Origin: JAAYXU01 sp050942555
GTDB taxonomy: Bacteria > Bacillota > Clostridia > Christensenellales > UMGS416
Direction of reading: 5' to 3'
Assembly: GCA_050942555.1 (NCBI GenBank)
Contig: JBMNNN010000069.1
Span: forward strand, 1-9,600
DNA: 9,600 bases
The position numbers and the translations under genes are program-made. Shown piece after piece: positions 1 through 7,057 of the stretch; position 1 is the stretch's first letter; the number at the start of each line of letters is the position of its first letter. The notes under the pieces were generated by a model that saw only the letters and a list, made by a program, of their open reading frames with translations, searched no databases and was not told the origin of the DNA.

Positions 1-1409
1 TGGCGAAGGATCTGGGCGTGGAGGAAATCGTCTACGAGGGCCATTCGGTCCACCGGGAGATCGACGACAGTTCCCCGTCGATCATACGCGATCCCAACAA
101 ATGCGTGCTGTGCCGCCGCTGCATCGCTGCCTGCCAGAACATACAGCAGGTCAGCGTTATTGGCGCGACGAACCGGGGATTTAACACGATCGTCGAGTCG
201 CCGTTCGGTATGCCGCTGGGGGACGCTCCGTGCATTAACTGCGGACAGTGCATCCAGGCCTGCCCGGTCGGCGCCCTGCGCGAAAAAGACGATACCGACA
301 AGGTCTGGGAGGCGCTCGCCGACCCCGAGCTTACCGTCGTCGTGCAGACCGCACCGTCGATCCGCGTGGCGCTGGGCGAGGAATTCGGCATGCCCATCGG
401 CACGCGCGTGACAGGGAAGATGGTGGCCGCGCTGCGCCGTCTGGGATTTGCCCGGGTGTTCGATACCGACTTTGCCGCCGACCTGACGATACTCGAGGAG
501 GGCACCGAGCTCATCGAGCGCATGAAGAGCGGCGGGAAGCTGCCCATCATCACGTCGTGCTCGCCCGGCTGGGTCAAGTTCTGCGAGCATTTCTATCCGG
601 ATTTCCTCGAGAATCTGTCCACCTGCAAATCTCCCCAGCAGATGATGGGCGCTGTCATCAAGCACTACTGGGCGCAGAAAAACGGCGTCGATCCCAGGAA
701 GGTCTGTGTCGTGTCGGTCATGCCCTGCACCGCGAAGAAATTCGAGTGCGGACGCGATGAGCTTGCGGCAGGCGGCGTCGCCGACGTCGATATCGCCATC
801 ACGACCCGCGAGCTGGCCGCGATGATCAAGGAAGCCGGCATCGACTTTACCGCGCTGGCAGACGAGCCGTTCGACGATCTGCTGGGCGACTCGACCGGAG
901 CGGGCGTCATATTTGGCGCGACTGGCGGCGTAACCGAAGCGGCGCTGCGCACTGTGTACGAGATACTGACCGGAAAAACGCTCGAAACCGTCGAGTTTAC
1001 CGCGGTGCGCGGTCTCAGTGGCGTTAAGGAAGCGACGGTGCGCATCGGTAATGAGGACGTATCGGTAGCGGTGGCGCACGGCACGGGCAACGCCCGCAAG
1101 GTGCTCGACGCGATCCGCAGCGGCGAGAAGAACTACCACATGGTCGAGATCATGGCCTGCCCCGGCGGCTGCGTGACGGGCGGCGGACAGCCGATCGTAC
1201 CCGCCAGCGTGCGGGAGACGCTGGATCCGCGCGCGCTGCGCGCCCGCGCGATATATGACGAGGACGAGAGCATGGCACGCCGCAAGTCCCACGAGAACCC
1301 GTCGGTCAGGAAGCTGTACGAGGAGTTTCTGGGCCAGCCCGGCGGGCACAAATCCCACGAGCTGCTGCACACGCACTACCAGAAGCGGCCGCAGTACATC
1401 AGCGAATAA
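1..1409 (+). CDS. [FeFe] hydrogenase catalytic subunit, HndD/HydA-like, 5'-truncated
   Basis: This is the catalytic subunit of an [FeFe] hydrogenase, which interconverts protons and H2 in the cytoplasm. The reading frame is open to the left edge (first full codon at 3), so the GTG at 18 is not the real start. The N-terminal [2Fe-2S] and His/Cys cluster domains of long forms should lie upstream. Two [4Fe-4S] ferredoxin motifs are present: CxxCxxCxxxC at 102-134 and CxxCxxCxxxCP at 231-266. The three H-cluster motifs follow: L1 TSCSPGW at 552-572, L2 MPCTAKKFE at 720-746, and L3 around MACPGGCVTGGGQP at 1146-1193. The small-subunit-like tail (RKSHENP, then SHELLHTHY) is intact, so the 3' end is complete. 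L1 has Ser where the canonical motif TSCCPxW has its second Cys. An NAD(P)-linked multimeric enzyme (HndD-like) is the likely context, but partner genes are outside the window. The stop is followed by an intrinsic terminator. Confidence 0.95.
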   Translation, partial: AKDLGVEEIVYEGHSVHREIDDSSPSIIRDPNKCVLCRRCIAACQNIQQVSVIGATNRGFNTIVESPFGMPLGDAPCINCGQCIQACPVGALREKDDTDKVWEALADPELTVVVQTAPSIRVALGEEFGMPIGTRVTGKMVAALRRLGFARVFDTDFAADLTILEEGTELIERMKSGGKLPIITSCSPGWVKFCEHFYPDFLENLSTCKSPQQMMGAVIKHYWAQKNGVDPRKVCVVSVMPCTAKKFECGRDELAAGGVADVDIAITTRELAAMIKEAGIDFTALADEPFDDLLGDSTGAGVIFGATGGVTEAALRTVYEILTGKTLETVEFTAVRGLSGVKEATVRIGNEDVSVAVAHGTGNARKVLDAIRSGEKNYHMVEIMACPGGCVTGGGQPIVPASVRETLDPRALRARAIYDEDESMARRKSHENPSVRKLYEEFLGQPGGHKSHELLHTHYQKRPQYISE

Positions 1410-1423
1410 AAACAAACGCATAC

Positions 1424-1450
1424 AAAAGGACGGAGCGCATCCGTCCTTTT
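1424..1450. terminator. Bidirectional intrinsic terminator between convergent genes
   Basis: There is a perfect 11-bp inverted repeat: AAAAGGACGGA at 1424-1434 pairs with TCCGTCCTTTT at 1440-1450, around a 5-nt loop (GCGCA). A T run closes it on the + strand (through 1451), and the A run on the left gives a T run on the - strand. It lies 14 bases after the hydrogenase stop and 16 bases after the stop of the facing minus-strand gene, so one hairpin can serve both. Confidence 0.9.
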
Positions 1451-1466
1451 TGTGTCCGTCCCTGCG

Positions 1467-2492
1467 TCATGAGCCGGGCACGATGTTGTCGATAAGGCCC
1501 CCGCTCAGGGAAAACGTGTACGGAATGACTTCATAAAGCCCCGAACCGGCGGGCCTTGCCACAGCCCAGCCCGGGTCTTCCGAGGCAGGACCGTAGCGGC
1601 AGGGCAGTATCTCGTGTATGTCGCCGATGAAATTGCGCACCTCGGTAATCGAGAGCCCGTCCCGCAGCGCCGGGGTCAGCAGGGACGCCGCTTCGTCGTC
1701 AAGGCCCAGCGCCAGCGCCTCCAGGAACGCGCGGGCGATATCGCCGGGCGCCAGCTGCGAGGGCGGATCGGCCGTGACGAACCGGTCTTCTACGGGCGCG
1801 CCGGGCTGCCAGCGCCGCTGGCGCCTGTGACCGGTCGTGTCCAGCAGCTCGGCGGTCACGGTGACGGCATCCCCGGAAACCTCGACGCTCGTTCCCACGT
1901 CGGAATAAAGCACCTGCCAGCGGCCCTCGGGCGCGCCCGCGACCGCCACATAGCGCTGGTCGCCCCCCGCCTGCGCCTGGGCGACGACATGCTGCCGGCC
2001 GCCGATCGCCTGTACCGTCACGGCGCCCGGCGCCGCCGCCTCGGGCACAGCCTGCGTCAGGAGCGGCGTGCCGTCCTCCTCCTCGATCACCAGCCACCAG
2101 TCCCCAAAACTCGCCCATTCGGCGGCCAGCCGTCTCCCGCCCGCGACAAAGACCGTCCTGGACGCGATCGACGGCGAAAGCGGCAGCCGCGCCGGGCGCG
2201 GCAATCGCTCGGGCAGCAGCACGACTTCGGCGATGCCGCCGGGCCACGCGCGGATCACGGCGCGTCCCGCCGCGTCTCCCGGCGGACACGGAACCCCATC
2301 CTTGATGCGTAGGCGGCAGGTCAGCGGCAGATACCCGGATTCGAGCGGCATGAGGTGCAGCACACACTGCGCGTCGGATGCGACAGGCAGGGCTACGCGC
2401 TTGTCGGTCCCGGTTTCCCCGGCCGGGAACATGTTGAGCTGAAGCAGCCCGCAGACCGGGCTTTCCACCATCAGCGTCGGTACTCCTCTCAT
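1467..2492 (-). CDS. Hypothetical protein, 341 aa, possible C-terminal NTF2-like domain
   Basis: I do not recognise this protein. The start is set at ATG 2492 because a purine-rich AAAGGGG lies a few bases upstream on the minus strand and longer versions would run into asnS. An internal ATG at 2471, preceded by AGGAG, is an alternative. No signal peptide or membrane segment is visible, so it is probably cytoplasmic. Residues 1-230 are rich in alternating hydrophobic stretches (VALPVAS, AEVVLLPE, WWLVIEEED, YVAVAG) and Pro/Gly turns, suggesting beta-sandwich domains. Residues 245-341 start with a helix-like stretch (DIARAFLEALALGLDDEAASLL) and end in YTFSLSGGLIDNI, a pattern reminiscent of NTF2-like folds; that is inference. 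It is convergent with the hydrogenase and divergent from asnS. I found no good minus-strand promoter. The codon and GC pattern matches the neighbours, so it looks like a resident gene. Confidence 0.75.
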   Translation of the reverse strand: MRGVPTLMVESPVCGLLQLNMFPAGETGTDKRVALPVASDAQCVLHLMPLESGYLPLTCRLRIKDGVPCPPGDAAGRAVIRAWPGGIAEVVLLPERLPRPARLPLSPSIASRTVFVAGGRRLAAEWASFGDWWLVIEEEDGTPLLTQAVPEAAAPGAVTVQAIGGRQHVVAQAQAGGDQRYVAVAGAPEGRWQVLYSDVGTSVEVSGDAVTVTAELLDTTGHRRQRRWQPGAPVEDRFVTADPPSQLAPGDIARAFLEALALGLDDEAASLLTPALRDGLSITEVRNFIGDIHEILPCRYGPASEDPGWAVARPAGSGLYEVIPYTFSLSGGLIDNIVPGS

Positions 2493-2504
2493 GGCAACCA
2501 CCCC

Positions 2505-2533
2505 TTTACCCGATGCGGTCGGTCCTGTATAAT
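2505..2533 (+). promoter_or_regulatory. Sigma-A promoter of asnS
   Basis: A -35 box TTTACC (2505-2510, 4 of 6 consensus bases) and a perfect -10 box TATAAT (2528-2533) are separated by 17 bp. Transcription would start near 2540 and leave a leader of about 68 nt before the asnS ATG at 2608. Confidence 0.7.
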
Positions 2534-2541
2534 GCACAGGA
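2523..2541. promoter_or_regulatory. Candidate operator: dyad over the asnS -10 box
   Basis: TCCTGT at 2523-2528 and ACAGGA at 2536-2541 form perfect 6-bp inverted arms with a 7-bp centre. The dyad covers the whole -10 hexamer of the asnS promoter and ends about where transcription should start, so it would act as DNA rather than as an RNA hairpin. A protein bound here would block asnS transcription. The regulator is unknown and the site is a prediction from symmetry alone. Confidence 0.3.
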
Positions 2542-2607
2542 GGACGCTTGTTTCGTTCATAATCTATTCGCAGCCGGGGTACCGGTATGCCGCCGGGAGG
2601 CCTTTTT

Positions 2608-4002
2608 ATGGAGAAAACCGAAACGCTCAGGGATATTCGCGCCCGGGCCGCCGAGCTTGACGGGCGCGAGCTCACCGTCGGCGGATGGGTGCGCACGATT
2701 CGCGACAGCAAATCCCTGGCGTTTATGCAGCTTGCCGACGGGACCTGCTTTTCCACGCTGCAGGTGGTGCTGGAGCGCAGCGCGCTGCCCGACTACGACA
2801 GGCTGGCGCGGCTCCCCGTGGGAAGCGCGGTCATCGTCACGGGTACGCTTGTGCTCACGCCCGACGCCCGGCAGCCCTACGAGCTCAGGGCGGCGCGTGT
2901 GTCGGTCGAGGGGGAGAGCACACCCGAATATCCGCTCCAGAAGAAGCGGCATTCGTTCGAGTTCCTGCGCTCGATCGCGCATCTGCGGCCCCGGACCAAT
3001 ACATTCACGGCGGTGCTGCGCGTGCGCTCTCTGGCAGCCTACGCGATCCACCGATTTTTCCAGGAGCGCGGGTTTGTGTACGTGCATACGCCCATCATCA
3101 CCGCCAGCGACTGCGAGGGCGCGGGCGAAATGTTCCAGGTCACGACGCTGCCGATGGGCGACGTGCCCTGCAGCGGGGGCGCGGTAGACTATGCGGAGGA
3201 TTTCTTCGGCCGCCAGGCGTTCCTGACGGTCAGCGGACAGTTAAACGTCGAAACGCACTGCATGGCATTCCGGAACGTGTATACGTTCGGGCCGACGTTC
3301 CGCGCCGAGAACAGCAACACGCCCCGCCACGCCGCCGAATTCTGGATGATCGAACCCGAGATCGCGTTTGCCGATCTCGCCGACGATATGGCGCTGGCCA
3401 CGCAGATGATGAAGGCCGTAATTGCCGAGATCATGGACAGCGCGCCCGAGGAAATGGCGTTTTTCAACCAGTTCATCGACAAGGGGCTGCTCGCGCGCCT
3501 GACCCATGTCGCCGAGTCCGACTTTGCGCATGTCACGTACACCGAGGCCATCGATATACTCAAAAAATCGGGAGAGCCGTTCCAGTACCCGGTGGAATGG
3601 GGCTGCGACCTGCAGACCGAGCATGAGCGGTATCTGACCGAAAAGGTATTCCGCGCGCCGGTGTTCGTGACCGATTATCCAAAGGAGATCAAGGCGTTCT
3701 ATATGCGCCTTAATGACGATGACCGTACCGTCGCGGCGATGGATCTGCTGGTGCCCGGCGTGGGCGAAATTATCGGCGGCAGCCAGAGAGAGGAGCGGCT
3801 CGACGTGCTCACCGGCCGCATGGAGGAGCTGGGTCTGCCCCGCGCGCCCTACGAATGGTATCTCGATCTGCGCCGGTACGGGACCGTGCGCCACGCAGGG
3901 TTTGGCCTTGGGTTCGAGCGGGCGGTCATGTACCTGACGGGCATGAGCAACATCCGCGACGTCATTTCATTCCCGCGTACCGTGCGCAGTGCGGAGTTTT
4001 AG
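2608..4002 (+). CDS. asnS: Asparaginyl-tRNA synthetase (class IIb)
   Basis: This enzyme charges tRNA-Asn with asparagine in the cytoplasm. The start at 2608 is chosen over an in-frame ATG at 2587 because GGGAGG lies at 2595-2600, 7 bases upstream. The 464-residue product matches the usual length of bacterial AsnRS. Residues 20-105 form the N-terminal OB-fold anticodon-binding domain (LTVGGWVRTIRDSK). The class II core follows: TASDCEGAGEMF at 165-176; motif 2 around FRAENSNTPRHAAEFWMIEPE at 231-251; and motif 3 with GFGLGFERAVMYLTG at 431-445 plus NIRDVISFPRT. The asparagine family is favoured over AspRS and LysRS by the EGAGEMF and NIRDVISFPRT signatures. A promoter lies just upstream. The leader is far too short for a T-box, although asnS is T-box controlled in some Firmicutes. 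A terminator follows at 4079-4109, so it is probably monocistronic. Confidence 0.97.
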   Translation: MEKTETLRDIRARAAELDGRELTVGGWVRTIRDSKSLAFMQLADGTCFSTLQVVLERSALPDYDRLARLPVGSAVIVTGTLVLTPDARQPYELRAARVSVEGESTPEYPLQKKRHSFEFLRSIAHLRPRTNTFTAVLRVRSLAAYAIHRFFQERGFVYVHTPIITASDCEGAGEMFQVTTLPMGDVPCSGGAVDYAEDFFGRQAFLTVSGQLNVETHCMAFRNVYTFGPTFRAENSNTPRHAAEFWMIEPEIAFADLADDMALATQMMKAVIAEIMDSAPEEMAFFNQFIDKGLLARLTHVAESDFAHVTYTEAIDILKKSGEPFQYPVEWGCDLQTEHERYLTEKVFRAPVFVTDYPKEIKAFYMRLNDDDRTVAAMDLLVPGVGEIIGGSQREERLDVLTGRMEELGLPRAPYEWYLDLRRYGTVRHAGFGLGFERAVMYLTGMSNIRDVISFPRTVRSAEF

Positions 4003-4078
4003 GCAGTAATGTTTTGTACTTCAAAATAAAAACGCAAAGACAATACAAAAAAAGCCTAGAGTCGCAATTAATTATCTA

Positions 4079-4109
4079 GTCTGGCCAGTGGTCGGGCCGG
4101 ATATTTTTT
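4079..4109 (+). terminator. Intrinsic terminator downstream of asnS
   Basis: TCTGGCC (4080-4086) pairs with GGCCGGA (4095-4101), a 7-bp GC-rich stem with one G-U pair, extendable by a G-U at 4079/4102, around an 8-nt loop. The run TATTTTTTG follows. It lies about 77 bases after the asnS stop. A longer flanking inverted repeat, GCAAAGACAA (4034-4043) with TTGTCTTTGC (4108-4117), encloses the hairpin and overlaps the end of the T run. Confidence 0.7.
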
Positions 4110-4123
4110 GTCTTTGCCGAGGG

Positions 4124-4153
4124 TTGTTTGATCAGGTTGGATGTTGGTATAAT
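4124..4153 (+). promoter_or_regulatory. Extended -10 promoter upstream of the small ORF
   Basis: A perfect TATAAT (4148-4153) is preceded by TGG (4145-4147), giving an extended -10 element (TGnTATAAT). A weak -35, TTGTTT (4124-4129), lies 18 bp upstream. Transcription should begin near 4160, leaving about 140 nt before the ATG at 4303. It may also feed polA and the downstream operon. Confidence 0.55.
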
Positions 4154-4302
4154 AAGCTGTGAATAGGGTAATTGAACATTCTGAAATGCAGCTTCATGTT
4201 TATTGCCCCTGATTCCGGATGCAAAAATAGGCAGGGGACAGGCGGATGAGCGCCGTTTGTTTTGTGAATTGAGGTTTTAAGATTTGATCCGGAGGTACGG
4301 TC

Positions 4303-4461
4303 ATGGACGCAGCAAAAACGGTGCTTAGTCTTTATCTGCTTTTTGCGGCCATGGTTTTATGTATCAGTGTTTATTTGTTTTGGCAGTTAATGTCGCCTGC
4401 GTTCCGTTCCCCCCGTTTGATTTCTAGCCCCGGATGTGATAGAGTGTATCAGGATTTATAG
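4303..4461 (+). CDS. Small one-pass membrane protein, 52 aa, hypothetical
   Basis: I do not recognise this product. The ORF starts at ATG 4303 with GGAGG at 4291-4295, 7 bases upstream, and stops at TAG 4459-4461. The predicted peptide begins MDAAKTVLSLYLLFAAMVLC and has one strong hydrophobic segment at about residues 6-30. A polar, proline- and arginine-containing tail of about 22 residues ends in RVYQDL. The acidic N-terminus and positively charged region after the segment (FRSPR) suggest the tail may face the cytoplasm, but topology is uncertain. About 44 % of its bases are G/C, well below the flanking genes, with A/T-ending codons such as TTA, TTT and TAT. It lies 21 bases before polA and downstream of an extended -10 promoter. 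A possible polA promoter overlaps its 3' end. The ribosome site and clean membrane segment support a gene, but chance hydrophobicity in T-rich DNA cannot be excluded. Confidence 0.5.
   Translation: MDAAKTVLSLYLLFAAMVLCISVYLFWQLMSPAFRSPRLISSPGCDRVYQDL
4417..4445 (+). promoter_or_regulatory. Possible polA operon promoter
   Basis: TTGATT (4417-4422, 4 of 6) and TAGAGT (4440-4445, 4 of 6) are spaced by 17 bp, with TGA directly before the -10 (extended -10 form). Transcription would start near 4452, about 30 bases before the polA ATG. The site lies inside the 3' end of the small ORF. Confidence 0.4.
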
Positions 4462-4482
4462 GAGCGGGGAAGGAGGCGCGCG

Positions 4483-7038
4483 ATGGCCGGTCGCACGATA
4501 CTGATCGACGGAAACAGCCTGTTGTTCCGGGCCTTCTATGCGATGCCCGAGCTCACCGCCCCCGACGGTACGCCGGTGGGCGCAGTGTACGGATTCCTGA
4601 ATATGCTTTTTAAGGCCATCGACGACTACGCGCCCACGTGCGCCGCGGTCGCGTTCGACCTGGAGGCTCCGACGTTCCGCCATGTGGGCTACGACGCGTA
4701 CAAGGCCGGGCGCAAGCCGACCCCCGAAGCGCTGCTGCCGCAGTTTCCGCTGCTCAAGGAGATACTGCGGGCCATGGAGGTGCCGGTCGTGGAGGTCGAG
4801 GGGTACGAGGCCGACGATATACTGGGCACGCTGTCCCTGCGGGTGGCGCAGGAGGGCGGGGAGGCCATCGTCATCACCGGCGACCGGGACGCGCTGCAGC
4901 TCATCGGGCCTTCGGTTCGGGTGGTCATCACCCGCAAGGGCATATCGCAGACGCAGGAATACGACGAGGCGCTGCTCATGGACGAGTACGGCCTTCGCCC
5001 CGATCAGATACCCGACCTTAAGGGCCTGATGGGCGACAGCTCCGACAATCTGCCGGGTATACCGGGGATCGGCGAGAAAACGGCTCTGAAGCTCCTGCAT
5101 GCATACGGCAGCGTCGAGGGCGTGCTGTCCCATACCCATGAGCTAAAGGGAAAGCAGAGAGAGAAAGTGGAGGCCGGAGTGGAGCTGGCGCGGATGTCCC
5201 GGCAGATGGCCACGATATGCAGGGACGTGCCCATCACGCTTGATTCCGCCGACTGTGCGCTCAAGACCCCCGGGCAGACGGGGCTCATCGCGGTACTGGA
5301 GCGGCTGTCCTTCGGAAGCCTTCTTAAGCGCGTGCGCGCGATGGGAGGCGCGGCCCGGGAAGCGGTGCAGGTCTGCGAGCTTGCCGACGCGCCGGCCGTG
5401 TCGTCCGCGGTCGCTGCGCTTGCCGGGCGGGAAATGGTCGCGGTGTGGCTGGGCGATGCGCTGTGCCTGAGCGATGGGGAGCAAGAGTACCGCATACCGC
5501 TCGAGGACGGGCTGCTGGGCGCGGGGCTTTCGACCGGGACCGCGCTGTCTGCGCTTGCGCCGCTTTTTGGTTCGGACACGATAAAGGTCGTATGGGACGC
5601 GAAGGAATGGATGCACCGGCTGGCCGCGTTTCAAATAAAGCCACGGCGCATGACCGCCGACGTGATGGTGGCCGGTTGGTTGCTGGACGGCGGCGAATCG
5701 GCGGGGTCGGCCGCGGCGCTCGCCGAAAGGCATACGGGACGCGCGTTCGAGCCGCCCGCGTCGGCGCTTCTGTCGCTGTGGCGCACGCTGCGCGCGAAGC
5801 TCGACGAGCAGGGCATGGCCGCGCTGTACGATACGATCGAGCAGCCGCTTACCGGGGTTCTCTACGACATGGAGCGCGAGGGCTTCCCGGTAGATGCGGG
5901 CGTGCTGCGGACGCTGGGCGAGGGCTTTAACGAGCAGCTTTCCTCGCTCACAGACAGGATCTACGCGCTGGCCGGAGGGCCGTTTAATATAAACTCCACC
6001 CGCCAGCTTGGCGAGGTGCTGTTTGAGAAGCTCTCGCTGCCCGTCATCAAGAAGAAAAAGACGGGCTGGTCGACCGATATCGAGGTGCTCGAGGCGCTCT
6101 CGGACCGCCATCCGATCATACCGCTGCTCATCGAATACAGGCAGCTGACCAAGCTCAAGGGAACCTATATCGACGGACTGCTGCCCCTCATCCGGCAGGA
6201 TACCGGGCGGATCCACACCCGCTTCGTGCAGACGGGCACCGCGACCGGGCGTCTCTCGTCGGCCGAGCCAAACCTGCAGAACATACCGGTACGGATGCCC
6301 GAGGGACGGCTCATCCGCAGGGCGTTCGTGGCGGGCGGGCCGGGCCGGGTACTGGTGGACGCCGATTACTCGCAGATCGAGCTGCGCGTCCTGGCGCATA
6401 TGGCAGACGACCCGGGGCTCATCGACGCGTTCCGGCGGGGCGAGGATATTCACAGGCGCACCGCGTCGCAGGTGTTCGGCGTGCCGATGGAGGACGTGAC
6501 CGACGCGATGCGCAGCAGCGCCAAGGCCGTCAACTTCGGCATCGTCTACGGCATCAGCGACTACGGGCTGTCACGCCAGCTGGGCATCCCGCGCTCCGAA
6601 GCCGCCCGGTATATCGGAAGATACCTGAGTACGTTTGCGGGCGTGCGCCAGTTTATGGAGGAGACGCTGGCGCTGGGCCGGGAGCGCGGCTATGTCGAGA
6701 CAATGTTTGGCCGCCGCAGGGCCGCGCCGGGCCTGCGGTCGGGCAACTACAACGTGCGCTCGGCCGCAGAACGCATGGCGATGAACGCGCCGATACAGGG
6801 CACCGCCGCCGATATCATTAAGCTGGCGATGATCGCGGTTCACCGCGCGCTGGCCGAGCGGAAGCTCCGCGCCCGGCTCATACTCCAGGTGCACGACGAA
6901 CTCATCGTCGACGCGCCCGCGGAGGAGCTTGCGGAGGTTACGCAGCTCGTTCGCGACGCGATGGAGCGCGTCGCGGAGCTCCGGGTGCCGCTGGTGGTAG
7001 AGGTGGGCAGCGCCTACAACTGGTATGACGCAATATAG
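4483..7038 (+). CDS. polA: DNA polymerase I, 5' nuclease plus polymerase, proofreading domain decayed
   Basis: Pol I removes RNA primers and fills gaps in replication and repair. The start has AAGGAGG at 4470-4476, 6 bases upstream. The 851-residue product has the 5' nuclease at about 1-290: ILIDGN, FRH...YKAGRKPTP, EGYEADD at 106-112, ITGDRDA at 131-137, and the helix-hairpin-helix GIPGIGEKTA at 192-201. Residues about 300-450 take the place of the 3'-5' exonuclease, but the catalytic DxE motif is absent (AGREMVAVWLGDA), as in Bacillus and Thermus enzymes, so proofreading is probably lost. The polymerase domain is intact: motif A DADYSQIELR at 626-635 (D628), motif B RSSAKAVNFGIVYG at 677-690 (R677, K681, F685, Y689), and motif C QVHDELIVD at 802-810 (D805, E806). 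F685 is the Phe typical of Pol I enzymes that discriminate against dideoxynucleotides. It heads a run with coaE 19 bases downstream. Confidence 0.97.
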   Translation: MAGRTILIDGNSLLFRAFYAMPELTAPDGTPVGAVYGFLNMLFKAIDDYAPTCAAVAFDLEAPTFRHVGYDAYKAGRKPTPEALLPQFPLLKEILRAMEVPVVEVEGYEADDILGTLSLRVAQEGGEAIVITGDRDALQLIGPSVRVVITRKGISQTQEYDEALLMDEYGLRPDQIPDLKGLMGDSSDNLPGIPGIGEKTALKLLHAYGSVEGVLSHTHELKGKQREKVEAGVELARMSRQMATICRDVPITLDSADCALKTPGQTGLIAVLERLSFGSLLKRVRAMGGAAREAVQVCELADAPAVSSAVAALAGREMVAVWLGDALCLSDGEQEYRIPLEDGLLGAGLSTGTALSALAPLFGSDTIKVVWDAKEWMHRLAAFQIKPRRMTADVMVAGWLLDGGESAGSAAALAERHTGRAFEPPASALLSLWRTLRAKLDEQGMAALYDTIEQPLTGVLYDMEREGFPVDAGVLRTLGEGFNEQLSSLTDRIYALAGGPFNINSTRQLGEVLFEKLSLPVIKKKKTGWSTDIEVLEALSDRHPIIPLLIEYRQLTKLKGTYIDGLLPLIRQDTGRIHTRFVQTGTATGRLSSAEPNLQNIPVRMPEGRLIRRAFVAGGPGRVLVDADYSQIELRVLAHMADDPGLIDAFRRGEDIHRRTASQVFGVPMEDVTDAMRSSAKAVNFGIVYGISDYGLSRQLGIPRSEAARYIGRYLSTFAGVRQFMEETLALGRERGYVETMFGRRRAAPGLRSGNYNVRSAAERMAMNAPIQGTAADIIKLAMIAVHRALAERKLRARLILQVHDELIVDAPAEELAEVTQLVRDAMERVAELRVPLVVEVGSAYNWYDAI

Positions 7039-7057
7039 CAATCTACAGGGGGCTTCC

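Larger units (their letters stand above)
4003..4302. other. AT-rich intergenic island between asnS and the small ORF
   Basis: This stretch holds no clear gene. Its base composition breaks sharply from its neighbours: 17 of 60 bases are G/C at 4021-4080 and 20 of 60 at 4141-4200, against 37 of 60 at the start of polA. It contains the asnS terminator, an extended -10 promoter at 4124-4153 and a leader of about 140 nt. In that leader CCCCTG (4206-4211) can pair with CAGGGG (4232-4237) around a 20-nt loop, followed by a small GGCG/CGCC hairpin at 4241-4254. I do not recognise a known riboswitch or conserved RNA in it. Tiny frames exist, such as an 8-codon ATG frame at 4246-4272, but none is convincing. 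Confidence 0.6.

Noticed and set aside
18..20. GTG at 18 as the start of the hydrogenase gene.
   Set aside because: The frame stays open upstream to the window edge with family-like residues (AKDLG), and the usual N-terminal iron-sulfur domains are missing. The gene is simply cut.
2560..2607. GGGTACCG upstream of asnS resembles the T-box core TGGTACCG.
   Set aside because: The predicted transcript has only about 68 nt before the start codon, with no room for a specifier stem and no following terminator. The resemblance is likely chance.
2493..2756. An N-terminal extension of the minus-strand hypothetical gene up to 2756.
   Set aside because: It would run across the asnS promoter and start codon. 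The ATG at 2492 has its own purine-rich ribosome site.
4034..4117. A miniature transposable element bounded by the 10-bp inverted repeats.
   Set aside because: The bases flanking the repeats (AAC on the left, CGA on the right) show no target duplication, and the unit contains a working-looking terminator. Kept only as a repeat to be checked.
4246..4272. An 8-codon ATG frame in the AT-rich leader as a leader peptide.
   Set aside because: Purines lie upstream, but the frame is too short to judge, has no run of a regulatory amino acid, and no attenuator follows it.
5143..6453. A 436-codon open frame on the minus strand.
   Set aside because: It is antisense to polA, shows no recognisable motif, and is very rich in Arg, Pro and His, as GC-rich shadow frames are.
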